Notes: generated by a model not told the origin, from the sequence alone. Shown: positions 52,165 to 61,916, numbered from the stretch's first letter. The stretch is DNA of 64,000 bases from Pseudomonas parakoreensis (GCF_021602155.1 NZ_BQHY01000007.1:186001-250000); one strand, 5' to 3'. Numbers and translations: made by a program.

Positions 52165-53121
52165 TCAGTGCCGGCCCAGTTCACGTTGCAGCGCCAGATC
52201 CCACGGCGGCACGGGGCTGAAACGGGTCTTGAGGTATTCCAGCAGCAGGCGGCTGCGGGAGCTGGCCTGCTGTTCCAGCCGCAGCGCATAGATGCCGGTG
52301 CTCTCCGGTTTTGGCAGGCCGTTTTCACAGAACAGCGGCAGCAACTCGCCACGTAACAGGTATTCGCTGGCCAGCCAGGTGGGTAGATGCGCGATCCCGA
52401 GTCCCGCAAGCGCTCCGCAAACCAACGCCTCAGCGTTGTTGGCGCTCATGCGCACCCGCGCCGGGCGGTGCAATTGCATCTGCCCGTTTTGCTCGAAACG
52501 CCAGGCGAAGGGCGGGGCGAGGCCGTCCCAATCGAGGCCGTCATGCTCGCTCAATTGTGCGGGTTCGCTCGGCACGCCCCGGCGCTTGAGATAGTCGGGG
52601 CTGGCGCAGGCGATGCGCACCATGCTCGCCAAAGGAGTGGCCACCAGCCGGGTGTCGGCCATCTGCCCGGCACGCAATACCAGGTCGACCTTGCCCAGGT
52701 TTGAACCGTCCATGTCGACGAAGCTGTCGATCAGATGCACTTGCACATCCAGCCCCGGATACAGCACCAGAAAATCGGCAATCACCGGCGCCAGATGTCG
52801 GCGCCCGAACGCCGCTGGCGCATCCACCCGAATCAGCCCCTCCGGCGCGCTGCTCAGAGACACCGCTTCAGCCCGCGCCAATTGCAGCTCGGCAACGATT
52901 CGCCGCGCCCGTTCGGCAAACGCCAGCCCGGCCGGCGTGGCGCGCACCGCATGAGTGCTGCGGATAAACAGCTGGCTGCCGACGGCGCTCTCCAGACTGT
53001 CGATGCGTCGGGCGACGGCGGATGGCGTCAGCGGATGTCGACGCGAAGCCGCAGAAAAGCTCCCGCTCTCCAGCACATCGAGAAACAGCCCCAGTTGTTC
53101 GGTCAATTGATTGGGATTCAT
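52165..53121 (-). CDS. LysR family transcriptional regulator
   Basis: A 318-residue LTTR. HTH at about 15-55 (FLDVLESGSFSAASRRHPLT, SAVARRIDSLESAVGSQLF), effector domain at about 92-300. It is transcribed divergently from the TauE/SafE permease gene, with 111 bases between starts, so it probably regulates it. Unlike typical LTTRs that begin with QL-xx-F, it starts MNPNQLTEQLGLFLDVLESG. Effector unknown. Confidence 0.9.
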   Translation of the reverse strand: MNPNQLTEQLGLFLDVLESGSFSAASRRHPLTPSAVARRIDSLESAVGSQLFIRSTHAVRATPAGLAFAERARRIVAELQLARAEAVSLSSAPEGLIRVDAPAAFGRRHLAPVIADFLVLYPGLDVQVHLIDSFVDMDGSNLGKVDLVLRAGQMADTRLVATPLASMVRIACASPDYLKRRGVPSEPAQLSEHDGLDWDGLAPPFAWRFEQNGQMQLHRPARVRMSANNAEALVCGALAGLGIAHLPTWLASEYLLRGELLPLFCENGLPKPESTGIYALRLEQQASSRSRLLLEYLKTRFSPVPPWDLALQRELGRH

Positions 53122-53232
53122 GAACCAGCTCAGTGCCTATGCGGTTTTGGCACAGCCATTGTGCGTTGCTGTGCGTTTCCCCGCCAGTCACGACTGCGTA
53201 GGATGGATCGCCTGACGGATGAGGACATCGCT

Positions 53233-53982
53233 GTGATCGAGTTTTTGCTGTACCTGCTGTTTGGCGCCGCCTTGGGGACATTGGGCGGAATATTCGGTAT
53301 TGGTGGCGGGCTGATCGCCATTCCGCTGCTGGGCGTGTGGTTCGGCCTCGATCAACAGATCGCCCAAGGCACGGCGCTGGTGATGGTCGTGCCGAACGTG
53401 ATGCTGGCGCTGTGGCGTTATCACCAGCGTAACCGCATCGAACTGCGCCACGCGCTGCCGCTGGCGATCATGGGTTTTTGCTTTGCGTGGATCGGTTCGA
53501 TCTGGGCGGTGGGCATTGATGCGCAAACCATGCGTATCGGTTTTGTCGCTTTCCTCGTGGTGCTCTCGGCGTACAACCTGCTGAAGATGTTCGGCAAAAA
53601 GCCGGCAGTGAGCTCAGAGATGCGTTACTCATGGCCATGGCTGGGTGTGCTTGGCGCGGCGTCCGGAACCATGGGCGGTCTGTTCGGTGTCGGCGGGGCC
53701 GTGGTGGCGACGCCGGTCCTCACCAGTCTGTTCGGTACTAGCCAAGTGGTCGCTCAAGGCCTGTCGCTGGCACTGGCGCTGCCCAGCACCGGCGTGACCC
53801 TGGTGACCTATGCGGTGCATCACGAGGTCGACTGGATGATCGGCCTGCCCCTGGCCATCGGCGGTCTGGCGAGCATCAGTTGGGGCGTCAAAGTCGCCCA
53901 CGCCATGCCGGAAAAATTGCTGCGCGGGCTGTTCTGCGGTTTCCTGGTGCTGTGTGCGGTGATGCTCGCGTTTAAAGTTTGA
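53233..53982 (+). CDS. Sulfite exporter TauE/SafE family permease
   Basis: A 249-residue membrane protein with about eight segments in two repeat halves, each starting with a Gly-rich motif: GTLGGIFGIGGGLIAIPLLG and GTMGGLFGVGGAVVATPVL. TauE/SafE proteins export sulfoacetate, sulfite or related anions, but many members have unknown substrates. I choose GTG 53233, preceded by GAGGA; ATG 53203 would add ten polar residues. It overlaps the convergent LysR gene by 11 bases at the 3' end. Confidence 0.88.
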   Translation: MIEFLLYLLFGAALGTLGGIFGIGGGLIAIPLLGVWFGLDQQIAQGTALVMVVPNVMLALWRYHQRNRIELRHALPLAIMGFCFAWIGSIWAVGIDAQTMRIGFVAFLVVLSAYNLLKMFGKKPAVSSEMRYSWPWLGVLGAASGTMGGLFGVGGAVVATPVLTSLFGTSQVVAQGLSLALALPSTGVTLVTYAVHHEVDWMIGLPLAIGGLASISWGVKVAHAMPEKLLRGLFCGFLVLCAVMLAFKV

Positions 53983-54853
53983 AGCCTTCGACGATGTGCT
54001 CGGCCAGGCATTCGGTGATCGGCGACGGGTTGTTCAGGTTGCGGATCAGCATGATGCTGGCCTCGGGCAGCAGCGGCAGGTCTTCGTTGGCACCGAGAAT
54101 GCGCATGTCCGGGGTGATCAGGCTTTCCAGTTGCGCGGTAATCGCCAGACCCGCGCTCACCACCGCCATCAGTGCCGACAGGCTGGTGCTGTTGTAGGCG
54201 ATGCGGTAATCGCGGCCCATCGCGTCGAGCGCATTGCAGGCCCACAAGCGGCAGAAACAATCACTGTTGAACATCGCCAGCGGCAGCGGCGTCTGCTCGT
54301 GCGCGCTGAAGTTTTGCGCCTCGGCCCAGACAAAACGCTCCTTGCGCAGCAACTGGCCGATCTCGTTGCCCGGCTCGCGGGTGACGATCGACAAGTCCAG
54401 ATCGGTGCGCTGCAACAGCTGTTTGCTGGACTCGCAATGCACTTCGATCTGGATCAGCGGGTAGAACTGCGCGAACCGCGACAGGATCCCCGGCAGAAAC
54501 CGCATCACGTAATCGTCCGGCGTACCGATGCGCACAGTGCCGACCATGTGCGGCTCGCGCAGGGTGTTGAACACTTCGCTGTGTAATTTCAGGATGCGCC
54601 GCGCATAACCCAACAACACCTGGCCTTCGGCGGTCAGGCGTACCTGGCGGCCGTCGCGCTCGAACAGCTGACGCTGCAACACGTCTTCTTCCAGACGTTT
54701 CATCTGCATGCTCACCGCCGATTGCGTGCGGTTGACCATTTCGCCGGCGCGGGTAAAACCGCCCTGATCGGCAATCGCGACGAAGGTGCGCAGGACATCG
54801 GTATCGATACTGGGGTAGGCCGACAATTGATGAATCTCCGTGATGAATGCCAT
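53972..54853 (-). CDS. LysR family transcriptional regulator
   Basis: A 293-residue LTTR. HTH at about 15-60 (LRTFVAIADQGGFTRAGEMV, TQSAVSMQMKRLEEDVLQRQ), effector domain about 92-290 (VGTVRIGTPDDYVMRFLPGI). The SAVSMQMKRLE helix is common to regulators of LrhA/PecT type. It is divergent from the DUF1127 gene (starts 69 bases apart) and is the obvious candidate to control it. The SD is weak; ATG 54862 is an alternative start. Confidence 0.9.
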   Translation of the reverse strand: MAFITEIHQLSAYPSIDTDVLRTFVAIADQGGFTRAGEMVNRTQSAVSMQMKRLEEDVLQRQLFERDGRQVRLTAEGQVLLGYARRILKLHSEVFNTLREPHMVGTVRIGTPDDYVMRFLPGILSRFAQFYPLIQIEVHCESSKQLLQRTDLDLSIVTREPGNEIGQLLRKERFVWAEAQNFSAHEQTPLPLAMFNSDCFCRLWACNALDAMGRDYRIAYNSTSLSALMAVVSAGLAITAQLESLITPDMRILGANEDLPLLPEASIMLIRNLNNPSPITECLAEHIVEGFKL

Positions 54854-54922
54854 CAGAAACATTCGTTGGATTGATCTTAGCGCCAGCGCGAGACTTGAGC
54901 CATCCACAAGGAGGGCAACACG

Positions 54923-55144
54923 ATGAAAGGTCAAAGAGAGTATGTAGACGACACAAAATTTTCCGGCCACGGCCATATCGTTTCCGATCTGCTGCACAGG
55001 TTCAGCCGCTGGTACGAACTGCACCGTGAGCGCGAGTTGCTCGCCAGTCTGAGTGATGAAGCGCTGAAGGACATCGGGGTCAGTCGGGCCGACGTCGAAC
55101 ACGAGGCGATTCGGCCGTTCTGGGACGATCCGATGCATAAATGA
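54923..55144 (+). CDS. DUF1127 domain-containing small protein
   Basis: A 73-residue protein whose C-terminal part is the DUF1127 motif (FSRWYELHRERELLASLSDE, ALKDIGVSRADVEHEA). Proteins of this class in other bacteria bind RNA or affect phosphate and carbon metabolism and are often regulated by stress or LysR-type factors. CAAGGAGGG gives a strong SD. The LysR gene upstream is divergent. The glycosylase gene starts 64 bases downstream. Confidence 0.9.
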   Translation: MKGQREYVDDTKFSGHGHIVSDLLHRFSRWYELHRERELLASLSDEALKDIGVSRADVEHEAIRPFWDDPMHK

Positions 55145-55208
55145 TCGGCGCCTTACTACACAAACCACTTTCAGGTGAGGTAGGTTGCGAGCAGACAAGG
55201 AGATGCTC

Positions 55209-56435
55209 ATGCCCGCGACTCTGGCCTTTTCTCTCAAACAGGCGCGACGTCTGGCGCTGGCCGCCCAAGGATTCAACGGGCGCCAGCCGCCAACCGTCAA
55301 GGCGCCGCAACTTAACCGGCTGATCGAACGGCTGGGCCTGCTGCAGATCGACTCCGTCAACGCCGTGGTGCGCTCGCACTACCTGCCGCTGTTTTCCCGT
55401 TTGGGTTCCTATTCCGCTGATTTGCTCGATCAGGCCGCCTGGAGTTCGGGACGACGTCGCACGTTGTTCGAGTACTGGGGCCATGAGGCATCGTTGTTGC
55501 CATTGGCCATGTATCCGTTGATGGGTTGGCGCATGCAGCGGGCGAGGAATGGCAGAGACATTTATCAGCAACTGGCAAAGTTTGGTCTGGAGCAGCAGAG
55601 CGTTGTGCGCCGGGTCTTGAGTGCGGTCGAGGAGCGCGGTGCATTGGGTGCCGGCAGTCTGTCGACCCGCGAGGACAAGGCCGGGCAGTGGTGGGACTGG
55701 AGCGCGGAAAAGCATGCGCTGGAGTGGCTGTTTGCCGCGGGTGAAGTGACCGTGGCCGGTCGTCGCGGTTTTGAGCGTTTGTATGATTTGCCGGAGCGGG
55801 TCATTCCCTCCTCGATTCTGCAACAAGCGTTACCTGACGAGGCGCAAGCGCAGTGTGGTTTGTTGCTGCACGCGGCGCAGGCGCTCGGCGTCGGCACGGA
55901 AAAGGATCTGCGGGATTATTTCCGCTTGAATCCGTCTGATGCGCGACCGCGTCTGGCGGAACTGGTCGAGGACGGGCAGTTGCAGACCTGTGAAGTCACC
56001 GGTTGGCGACAGATCGCCTACTGCCTGCCGGAACCGAAGGTGCCGCGCAAAGTGGTTGCCAGTGCACTGTTGTCGCCGTTCGATTCGTTGATCTGGGAAC
56101 GCAGTCGCACCGAGCGGCTGTTTGATTTCCGCTATCGGTTGGAGATCTACACGCCGCAGGACAAGCGTGTTTACGGCTATTACGTGCTGCCTTTCCTGCA
56201 CAACGAACGGATTGCCGCGCGAGTCGATCTGCGCGCCGAACGAGCGTCGGGGCGCCTGGCGGTGCACGCGGTGCATGAGGAAGTGCCGGGGCTGGATGAA
56301 GAGGGGATGCTGGCGCTGGCGTTGAATCTGCGGCAGATGGCCGATTGGCTGAGGCTTGCGCGGGTGCAGCTTAATTGTCAGCGCGAGAGTGCGGCGCGGT
56401 TGCGGGTGGCGTTGGCGCAAATTGAGGGTGCCTGA
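55209..56435 (+). CDS. YcaQ-type winged-helix DNA glycosylase (HTH_42 / crosslink repair)
   Basis: A 408-residue protein of the AlkX/YcaQ family, built of tandem winged helices. The catalytic QxD motif is LLQIDSVNAVVRSHYLPL with Gln and Asp visible; later conserved regions are RTLFEYWGHEASLLPL and LSPFDSLIWERSRTERLFDF. E. coli YcaQ unhooks interstrand crosslinks and removes bulky alkylated bases. AAGGAG six bases before ATG 55209 decides the start over ATG 55203. REP elements follow the stop. Confidence 0.9.
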   Translation: MPATLAFSLKQARRLALAAQGFNGRQPPTVKAPQLNRLIERLGLLQIDSVNAVVRSHYLPLFSRLGSYSADLLDQAAWSSGRRRTLFEYWGHEASLLPLAMYPLMGWRMQRARNGRDIYQQLAKFGLEQQSVVRRVLSAVEERGALGAGSLSTREDKAGQWWDWSAEKHALEWLFAAGEVTVAGRRGFERLYDLPERVIPSSILQQALPDEAQAQCGLLLHAAQALGVGTEKDLRDYFRLNPSDARPRLAELVEDGQLQTCEVTGWRQIAYCLPEPKVPRKVVASALLSPFDSLIWERSRTERLFDFRYRLEIYTPQDKRVYGYYVLPFLHNERIAARVDLRAERASGRLAVHAVHEEVPGLDEEGMLALALNLRQMADWLRLARVQLNCQRESAARLRVALAQIEGA

Positions 56436-56441
56436 ACCGAC

Positions 56442-56470
56442 CTCATCGCCAGCAGGCTGGCTCCCACAGA
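56442..56470 (-). repeat. Single type B REP
   Basis: Inverted copy ATCGCCAGCAGGCTGGCTCC ending in CACAG, immediately after the glycosylase gene and 24 bases before a type A pair. Confidence 0.85.
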
Positions 56471-56493
56471 GATCTCTGGGTGATCTTGATCCT

Positions 56494-56572
56494 TGTAGGA
56501 GCTGCCGAAGGCTGCGATCTTTTGATTTTTTAAATCAAGATCAAAAGATCGCAGCCTTCGGCAGCTCCTACA
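56494..56572. repeat. REP pair, type A
   Basis: Forward copy 56494-56525 and inverted copy 56540-56572 with a short AT spacer, between the glycosylase and the class II DAHP synthase genes. Confidence 0.9.
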
Positions 56573-56617
56573 GGGATAGAGGTCAATCCATGCCTGTTGG
56601 CGATGGGGCGACTCGGT

Positions 56618-57964
56618 CTAGCGGCGGACCTGTTTCAGGGTTTCCGCAATCAAAAACGCCAGTTCCAGCGACTGATCGGCATTCATCCGCGGATCGCAGT
56701 GGGTGTGATAACGATCCGACAACCCGTCTTCCGTGATCGGCCGCGCGCCACCAATGCACTCGGTGACATTCTGCCCGGTCATCTCGATATGAATCCCGCC
56801 GGCATAAGTGCCTTCGGCTTCGTGCACCTGGAAGAACTGTTTCACCTCACCCAGGATCTGCGCGAAGTCGCGGGTCTTGTAGCCGCTGCTGGCCTTGATC
56901 GTGTTGCCGTGCATCGGGTCGGAGCTCCACAACACCTGCTTGCCTTCACGCTGTACCGCGCGGATCAGCGCCGGCAGGTGATCGCCGACCTTGTTCGCGC
57001 CCATCCGCGCAATCAGGTTCAGGCGGCCGGGATCGTTGTCCGGGTTGAGCACGTCGATCAGGCGAATCAGGTCGTCCGGGTTCATGCTCGGGCCGACTTT
57101 GACGCCAATCGGGTTGTTCACCCCGCGCAGGAATTCGACGTGAGCACCGTCGAGCTGACGAGTACGGTCACCGATCCACAGCATGTGCGCCGAACAATCG
57201 TAATAATCGTTGGTCAGGCTGTCGCGACGCACGAACGCTTCTTCGTAGTTCAGCAACAGTGCCTCGTGAGCGGTGAAGAAACTGGTTTCGCGCAGTTGCG
57301 GCGAGCTGTCCATGCCGCAGGCGCGCATGAATGCGAGGGTCTCATCGATGCGGTCGGCGAGGTGGCTGTATTTCTCGGCCAGTGCCGAGTTGGCGATGAA
57401 ATCCAGGTTCCACTTGTGCACCTGATGCAGGTCGGCGAAGCCGCCCTGGGCGAAGGCGCGCAACAGGTTCAGGGTAGCGGTGGACTGGTGATAGGACTGC
57501 AGCAGGCGCTCCGGATCCGGCACGCGGCTCTTTTCGTCAAAACCGATGCCGTTGACGATGTCGCCACGGTAGGCGGGCAGGGTCACGCCGTCGAGGGTTT
57601 CGTCGTTGGCAGAGCGCGGCTTGGCGAACTGACCGGCCATGCGCCCGACCTTGACCACCGGGCAACCGGCGGCGAAGGTCATGACGATCGCCATTTGCAG
57701 CAACACTTTGAAGGTGTCGCGAATCTTCGCTGCCGAGAACTCGGCAAAGCTTTCCGCGCAATCGCCGCCCTGCAACAGGAACGCCCGGCCCTGAGTGACC
57801 TCGGCAAACTGGCGGCGCAGCTCGCGCGCTTCACCAGCAAACACCAGCGGCGGATAGCTGGCCAGGGTCTGCTCGACCTGGCGCAGATGCGCGGCGTCGG
57901 GGTATTGGGGTTGTTGCTGGATCGGCAGGGCGCGCCAGCTGTCAGGACTCCAGGGTTGGCTCAT
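56618..57964 (-). CDS. 3-deoxy-7-phosphoheptulonate synthase, class II
   Basis: A 448-residue class II (AroAII, plant-type) DAHP synthase. Diagnostic motifs are [14 protein letters not shown] (metal-binding Cys), [31 protein letters not shown], and [20 protein letters not shown] with the metal-binding His. It catalyses the same reaction as the class I enzyme at 41405 but is unrelated in sequence. ATG 57964 is chosen; a GTG one codon upstream is possible. A divergent methyltransferase-like gene starts at 58118. Confidence 0.95.
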   Translation of the reverse strand: MSQPWSPDSWRALPIQQQPQYPDAAHLRQVEQTLASYPPLVFAGEARELRRQFAEVTQGRAFLLQGGDCAESFAEFSAAKIRDTFKVLLQMAIVMTFAAGCPVVKVGRMAGQFAKPRSANDETLDGVTLPAYRGDIVNGIGFDEKSRVPDPERLLQSYHQSTATLNLLRAFAQGGFADLHQVHKWNLDFIANSALAEKYSHLADRIDETLAFMRACGMDSSPQLRETSFFTAHEALLLNYEEAFVRRDSLTNDYYDCSAHMLWIGDRTRQLDGAHVEFLRGVNNPIGVKVGPSMNPDDLIRLIDVLNPDNDPGRLNLIARMGANKVGDHLPALIRAVQREGKQVLWSSDPMHGNTIKASSGYKTRDFAQILGEVKQFFQVHEAEGTYAGGIHIEMTGQNVTECIGGARPITEDGLSDRYHTHCDPRMNADQSLELAFLIAETLKQVRR

Positions 57965-58117
57965 CACGGTCTCTAATGGGTTCTACGCACGGGAAGGCCA
58001 TGGTAGCAGCAATTAGTGCGTGACCTGCTCCCGCCCCATCACCGACAATCGCCGCTTTGCCACGGCGCCGGAGCGGTGCCATCGTGTCACCGCGCCCGGT
58101 GGCCATCAGGAGACGAA

Positions 58118-58873
58118 ATGACTGAGGAGCGCGTCGAGCTGTTGCTCGCCGAGGTACAGGATGAATTCGGCGTGATTCGCGTGCTGGAAGTGGCCGATTA
58201 CCGCTTTCTGGAATTCGGCGATGCCATCGAGCAGAGCTGCGTGTTCACCGCCGATCCGAGCTGGCTCGAATACGACTACACCCGGGCGATGCTGATTGGC
58301 GCGTTGTGCCATGAACAACCGGAGAGCGCGCTGTTTCTTGGCCTCGGTGCCGGTACGCTGACCCAGGCCTGCCTCAAGTTCCTGCCGCTGGAAGATGTCG
58401 AAGCCATCGAACTGCGCCCGGACGTGCCGCGCCTGGCCATCGAATACCTGGGGCTGGATGACGATCCGCGTTTGTACATTCGGGTCGGCGATGCGCTGGA
58501 GTTGCTGCCGACGGCCGAGCCTGCGGATCTGATCTTTGTCGACCTGTACACCGATGTCGGCCCGGGTGTCGGGCATCTGGCCTGGAGTTTTCTCGGCGAC
58601 TGTCAGAAGCGTTTGAATCCGGGCGGCTGGCTGGTGATCAACCAGTGGGCCACCGATGATGGCAAACCGCTGGGCGCCGCGTTGCTGCGTGGGCTCTACC
58701 ACCGGCATTACTGGGAACTGCCGGTGAAGGAGGGCAATGTGATTCTGATTGTGCCGGCGGATCTCGATCAGGAGCTGGACATGCAGGCGCTGACCGCCCG
58801 CGCTGAAGCGCTGGCACCGCGATTGGGGTATTCGTTGCAGTCGTTGATCAAGGCCATTCGTCCGGCGACCTGA
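58118..58873 (+). CDS. Spermidine synthase-like / methyltransferase-fold protein
   Basis: A 251-residue class I methyltransferase-fold protein of the polyamine-synthase-like family. The SAM/dcSAM site region is ALFLGLGAGTLTQACLKFLP, followed by VEAIELRPDVPRLA and the acidic DLIFVDLYTDVG loop that in SpeE binds the aminopropyl donor. It may be a spermidine synthase paralogue or a methyltransferase; I cannot separate the two. AGGAG five bases before ATG 58118. No speD is adjacent. Confidence 0.8.
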   Translation: MTEERVELLLAEVQDEFGVIRVLEVADYRFLEFGDAIEQSCVFTADPSWLEYDYTRAMLIGALCHEQPESALFLGLGAGTLTQACLKFLPLEDVEAIELRPDVPRLAIEYLGLDDDPRLYIRVGDALELLPTAEPADLIFVDLYTDVGPGVGHLAWSFLGDCQKRLNPGGWLVINQWATDDGKPLGAALLRGLYHRHYWELPVKEGNVILIVPADLDQELDMQALTARAEALAPRLGYSLQSLIKAIRPAT

Positions 58874-58885
58874 GTTGCCAGTGAT

Positions 58886-58983
58886 GGCCCCATCGCTGGC
58901 AAGCCAGCTCCCACAGAGTTCGCGCCGCACGCGCGATGTGTGAACGGCTCGGTCACTGTGGGAGCTGGCTTGCCAGCGAAGGT
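58886..58983. repeat. REP pair, type B (TGGCTTGCCAGC subtype)
   Basis: Inverted copy 58886-58916 and forward copy 58956-58983, between the spermidine-synthase-like gene and the convergent crotonase gene. Confidence 0.88.
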
Positions 58984-59004
58984 GTTCTGATGTCACGACA
59001 TCTT

Positions 59005-59796
59005 TCAGATCCCTTTGAAGATGCCTGGCCGCCGCTCCACCAGCGAGCTGATGCCTTCCTTGGCATCCTCGCTCCCCAGCAACTTCTTCACCAGTGCCGG
59101 CAATCCTTGTGCCGCCGCCGTCTCACCTTCATACCGTGCCTGGCGCGCCGACATCAGCGTCGCCTGCACCCCCAACGGTGCCTGCCGGGCAATCCGCTCG
59201 GCCAGTTCGATCGCGCGGGGCAGCAGGTCCTCACTGGCCATTACTTCCTGTACCAAACCCAGGCGCAATGCATCATGCGCATCGAACTCATCGCCGGTCA
59301 GCAGCCAGCGCATCGCGTTGCCCCAGCCGGCCACCTGATGAAAACGCAAGGTCGCGCCACCAAAAGGAAAAATCCCTCGCTGCACTTCCATTTGTGCGAA
59401 GCGGGTATTGCTCGCGCACAGGTTGATGTCAGCGGCCAGCATCAACTCGATACCGATGGTCAGGCAGTAGCCCTGCGCGGCGACAATTACCGGTTTGCTC
59501 ACGCGCGGCCCGACGAAAACGCCCCACGGGTCGCAACCGCCGGTCGGAACCTGCCAGCCTTCGGCGAGGGCGGCGCTGGCATTGAGCAGATCCAGACCGG
59601 CGGTAAAGTGCTCGCCATGCCCGAACACCACGGCCACTCGCGCGTCACTGTCGGCCTCGAACTCGCCGTAGGCCAGGCTCAGGTCATTGAGCAGATCGAG
59701 GTCGAAGGCATTGCGTTTGGCGGCCCGGTCGAGGCCAATCAAGTGGACATGACCACGATGTTCGCGGCTGACGCGGCCGGGGCAGGGCTGATTCAT
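59005..59796 (-). CDS. Crotonase/enoyl-CoA hydratase family protein
   Basis: A 263-residue crotonase-fold enzyme. The oxyanion-hole segments are present: AAKRNAFDLDLL with AVVFGHGEHFTAGLDLL, and VAAQGYCLTIGIELMLAADI. The second catalytic acid position is in QRGIFPFGGATLRF, where the usual Glu seems replaced (GIFP), so it may not be a classical hydratase. GAGGAT six bases upstream supports ATG 59796. Specific acyl-CoA substrate unknown. Confidence 0.9.
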   Translation of the reverse strand: MNQPCPGRVSREHRGHVHLIGLDRAAKRNAFDLDLLNDLSLAYGEFEADSDARVAVVFGHGEHFTAGLDLLNASAALAEGWQVPTGGCDPWGVFVGPRVSKPVIVAAQGYCLTIGIELMLAADINLCASNTRFAQMEVQRGIFPFGGATLRFHQVAGWGNAMRWLLTGDEFDAHDALRLGLVQEVMASEDLLPRAIELAERIARQAPLGVQATLMSARQARYEGETAAAQGLPALVKKLLGSEDAKEGISSLVERRPGIFKGI

Positions 59797-60217
59797 GGGT
59801 AGATCCTCGGGCGGGAAGGGCGGGTGCAGCGACGGTATGCCGCACATCGATGAATCGTTTAAGCGTCATCACCCGCAAGGCCGGGCCTTTGCAAAATAGA
59901 CCTTCGCACGATTATCCGCAAAACCCCGTTACACAGCGGTGACACAGCGATTCAGCTGATAAAAAAAGCTCCCTTTTTGGGCAAATTCCGGTATAGTGCG
60001 CGCCGGCCTTTAACCGGGCCGCGTTTAGGTAGCGCAATTCCCCGAAGCCAGCTTCGGCTGCACGTCCGCACTGCGGGCTCTTCCTTGACGATTCTTTTTC
60101 ATTCATACGTTTTCGCAAATCCCCGCCGACAAAGCTGCCAGGGCGACTCTTGAGTCTCAACACGGCATGCGCAGCTTTGGAGCATGGGTCTTTGCGGATG
60201 CACTTAGAGGCAGACCC
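59797..60217. other. Intergenic region with deaD leader
   Basis: 421 bases between the divergent crotonase and deaD starts. TATAGT at 59992-59997 is a good -10 box but its -35 is poor. If transcription starts near 60004, deaD has a leader of about 210 bases including a GC-rich segment at 60001-60022 and the T-run TTCTTTTTC at 60091-60099. No gene is seen. Confidence 0.5.
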
Positions 60218-61891
60218 ATGACCCAGGAAATCGGCGGCTTCGCCGCTCTTGAACTTCATCCCAATATTGTCGCTGCAGTAGTCGCTACCGGCTATGAAGA
60301 GCCTTCGGCCATTCAGCAGCAGTCGATCCCGATCATCCTCGCCGGTCACGATATGATTGGTCAGGCGCAAACCGGTACCGGTAAAACCGCTGCCTTTGCC
60401 CTGCCTATCCTGCACCGCATTGATCCGTCCAAGCGCGAGCCGCAAGCTCTGATCCTGGCCCCAACTCGTGAGTTGGCGCTACAAGTTGCAACCGCTTTCG
60501 AAACCTACGCCAAGCAAATGCCGGGCGTAACTGTTGTGGCTGTCTACGGCGGCGCGCCGATGGGCCCACAATTGAAAGCAATCCGTAATGGCGCACAGAT
60601 CGTTGTCGCCACGCCGGGCCGTCTGTGCGACCACCTGCGTCGCGACGAAAAAGTCCTCGCTACCGTGAACCACCTGGTTCTGGACGAGGCGGACGAAATG
60701 CTCAAACTGGGCTTCATGGACGACCTGGAAGTGATCTTCAAGGCCATGCCGGAAACCCGTCAGACCGTATTGTTCTCGGCAACCTTGCCGCAGTCGATCC
60801 GTGCCATCGCCGAGCGCCACCTGCGCGATCCGAAGCACGTGAAGATCCAGAGCAAGACTCAGACCGTTACCGCGATCGAACAGGCTCACCTGTTGGTTCA
60901 CGCTGACCAGAAGACCTCTGCTGTTCTCAGCTTGCTGGAAGTGGAAGACTTCGACGCGCTGATCATGTTCGTGCGCACCAAGCAAGCGACCCTGGATCTG
61001 GCCAGTGCCCTGGACGCCAAAGGCTACAAAGCCGCTGCGCTGAACGGTGACATCGCCCAGAACCAGCGTGAGCGCGTCATCGACTCGCTCAAGGATGGCC
61101 GTCTGGACATCGTTGTCGCGACCGACGTGGCTGCCCGTGGTCTGGACGTTCCGCGCATCACCCACGTGTTCAACGTGGACATGCCGTACGATCCGGAGTC
61201 CTACGTGCACCGTATCGGCCGTACCGGCCGTGCCGGTCGCGAAGGTCGTGCGCTGCTGCTGGTGACTCCACGTGAGCGCCGCATGCTGCAAGTGATCGAG
61301 CGTGTCACCGGCCAGAAGGTGGCCGAAGTGCGTCTGCCGGACGCTCAAGCTGTGCTCGATGCACGCATCAAGAAACTGACCAATAGCCTGTCGCCGCTGG
61401 TCGCCGATGCCGAATCGACTCACGGCGAGCTGCTCGATCGTCTGACCGCAGACATCGGTTGCACCCCGCGTGCACTGGCTGCAGCCCTGCTGCGCAAGGC
61501 AACCAACGGTCAAGCGCTGAACCTGGCAGCGATCGAGAAGGAACGTCCACTGGTGCCGAACAACGCACCGCGTGGCGACCGTCCTGAGCGTTCCGGTGAT
61601 CGTCCTGATCGTGGCGACCGCGAGCGTCGCGCGCCAATGCCTCTGGGCGAAGGCCGTGCCCGTTGCCGTACCGCGCTGGGTGCGCGTGACGGTATCGCCG
61701 CCAAGAACCTGCTGGGCGCGATCCTCAACGAAGGTGGTCTGGCCCGCGAAGCGATCGGTCGCATTCAGGTGCGTGACAGCTTCAGCCTCGTCGAACTGCC
61801 GGAAGATGGTCTGGACAAACTCCTGACCAAGCTGAAGGACACTCGCGTCGCTGGCAAGCAGCTGAAACTGCGTCGCTACCGCGAAGATTGA
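60218..61891 (+). CDS. deaD: ATP-dependent RNA helicase DeaD (CsdA)
   Basis: A 557-residue DEAD-box helicase. In order: Q motif with AIQQQSIPIIL, Walker A AQTGTGKT, PTRELALQ, ATPGRL, VLDEADEM, SAT (LFSATLP), then the RecA2 motifs RGLDVPRI and HRIGRTGRAGR. A charged linker (APRGDRPERSGDRPDRGDRE) and a C-terminal DbpA-type RNA-binding domain (about 475-550) follow. DeaD aids ribosome assembly and mRNA unwinding at low temperature. ATG 60218 has AGAGGCAG upstream. The stop is followed by a terminator. Confidence 0.95.
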   Translation: MTQEIGGFAALELHPNIVAAVVATGYEEPSAIQQQSIPIILAGHDMIGQAQTGTGKTAAFALPILHRIDPSKREPQALILAPTRELALQVATAFETYAKQMPGVTVVAVYGGAPMGPQLKAIRNGAQIVVATPGRLCDHLRRDEKVLATVNHLVLDEADEMLKLGFMDDLEVIFKAMPETRQTVLFSATLPQSIRAIAERHLRDPKHVKIQSKTQTVTAIEQAHLLVHADQKTSAVLSLLEVEDFDALIMFVRTKQATLDLASALDAKGYKAAALNGDIAQNQRERVIDSLKDGRLDIVVATDVAARGLDVPRITHVFNVDMPYDPESYVHRIGRTGRAGREGRALLLVTPRERRMLQVIERVTGQKVAEVRLPDAQAVLDARIKKLTNSLSPLVADAESTHGELLDRLTADIGCTPRALAAALLRKATNGQALNLAAIEKERPLVPNNAPRGDRPERSGDRPDRGDRERRAPMPLGEGRARCRTALGARDGIAAKNLLGAILNEGGLAREAIGRIQVRDSFSLVELPEDGLDKLLTKLKDTRVAGKQLKLRRYRED

Positions 61892-61916
61892 TCCGCCCTC
61901 GGGCTGATTGATCGAA

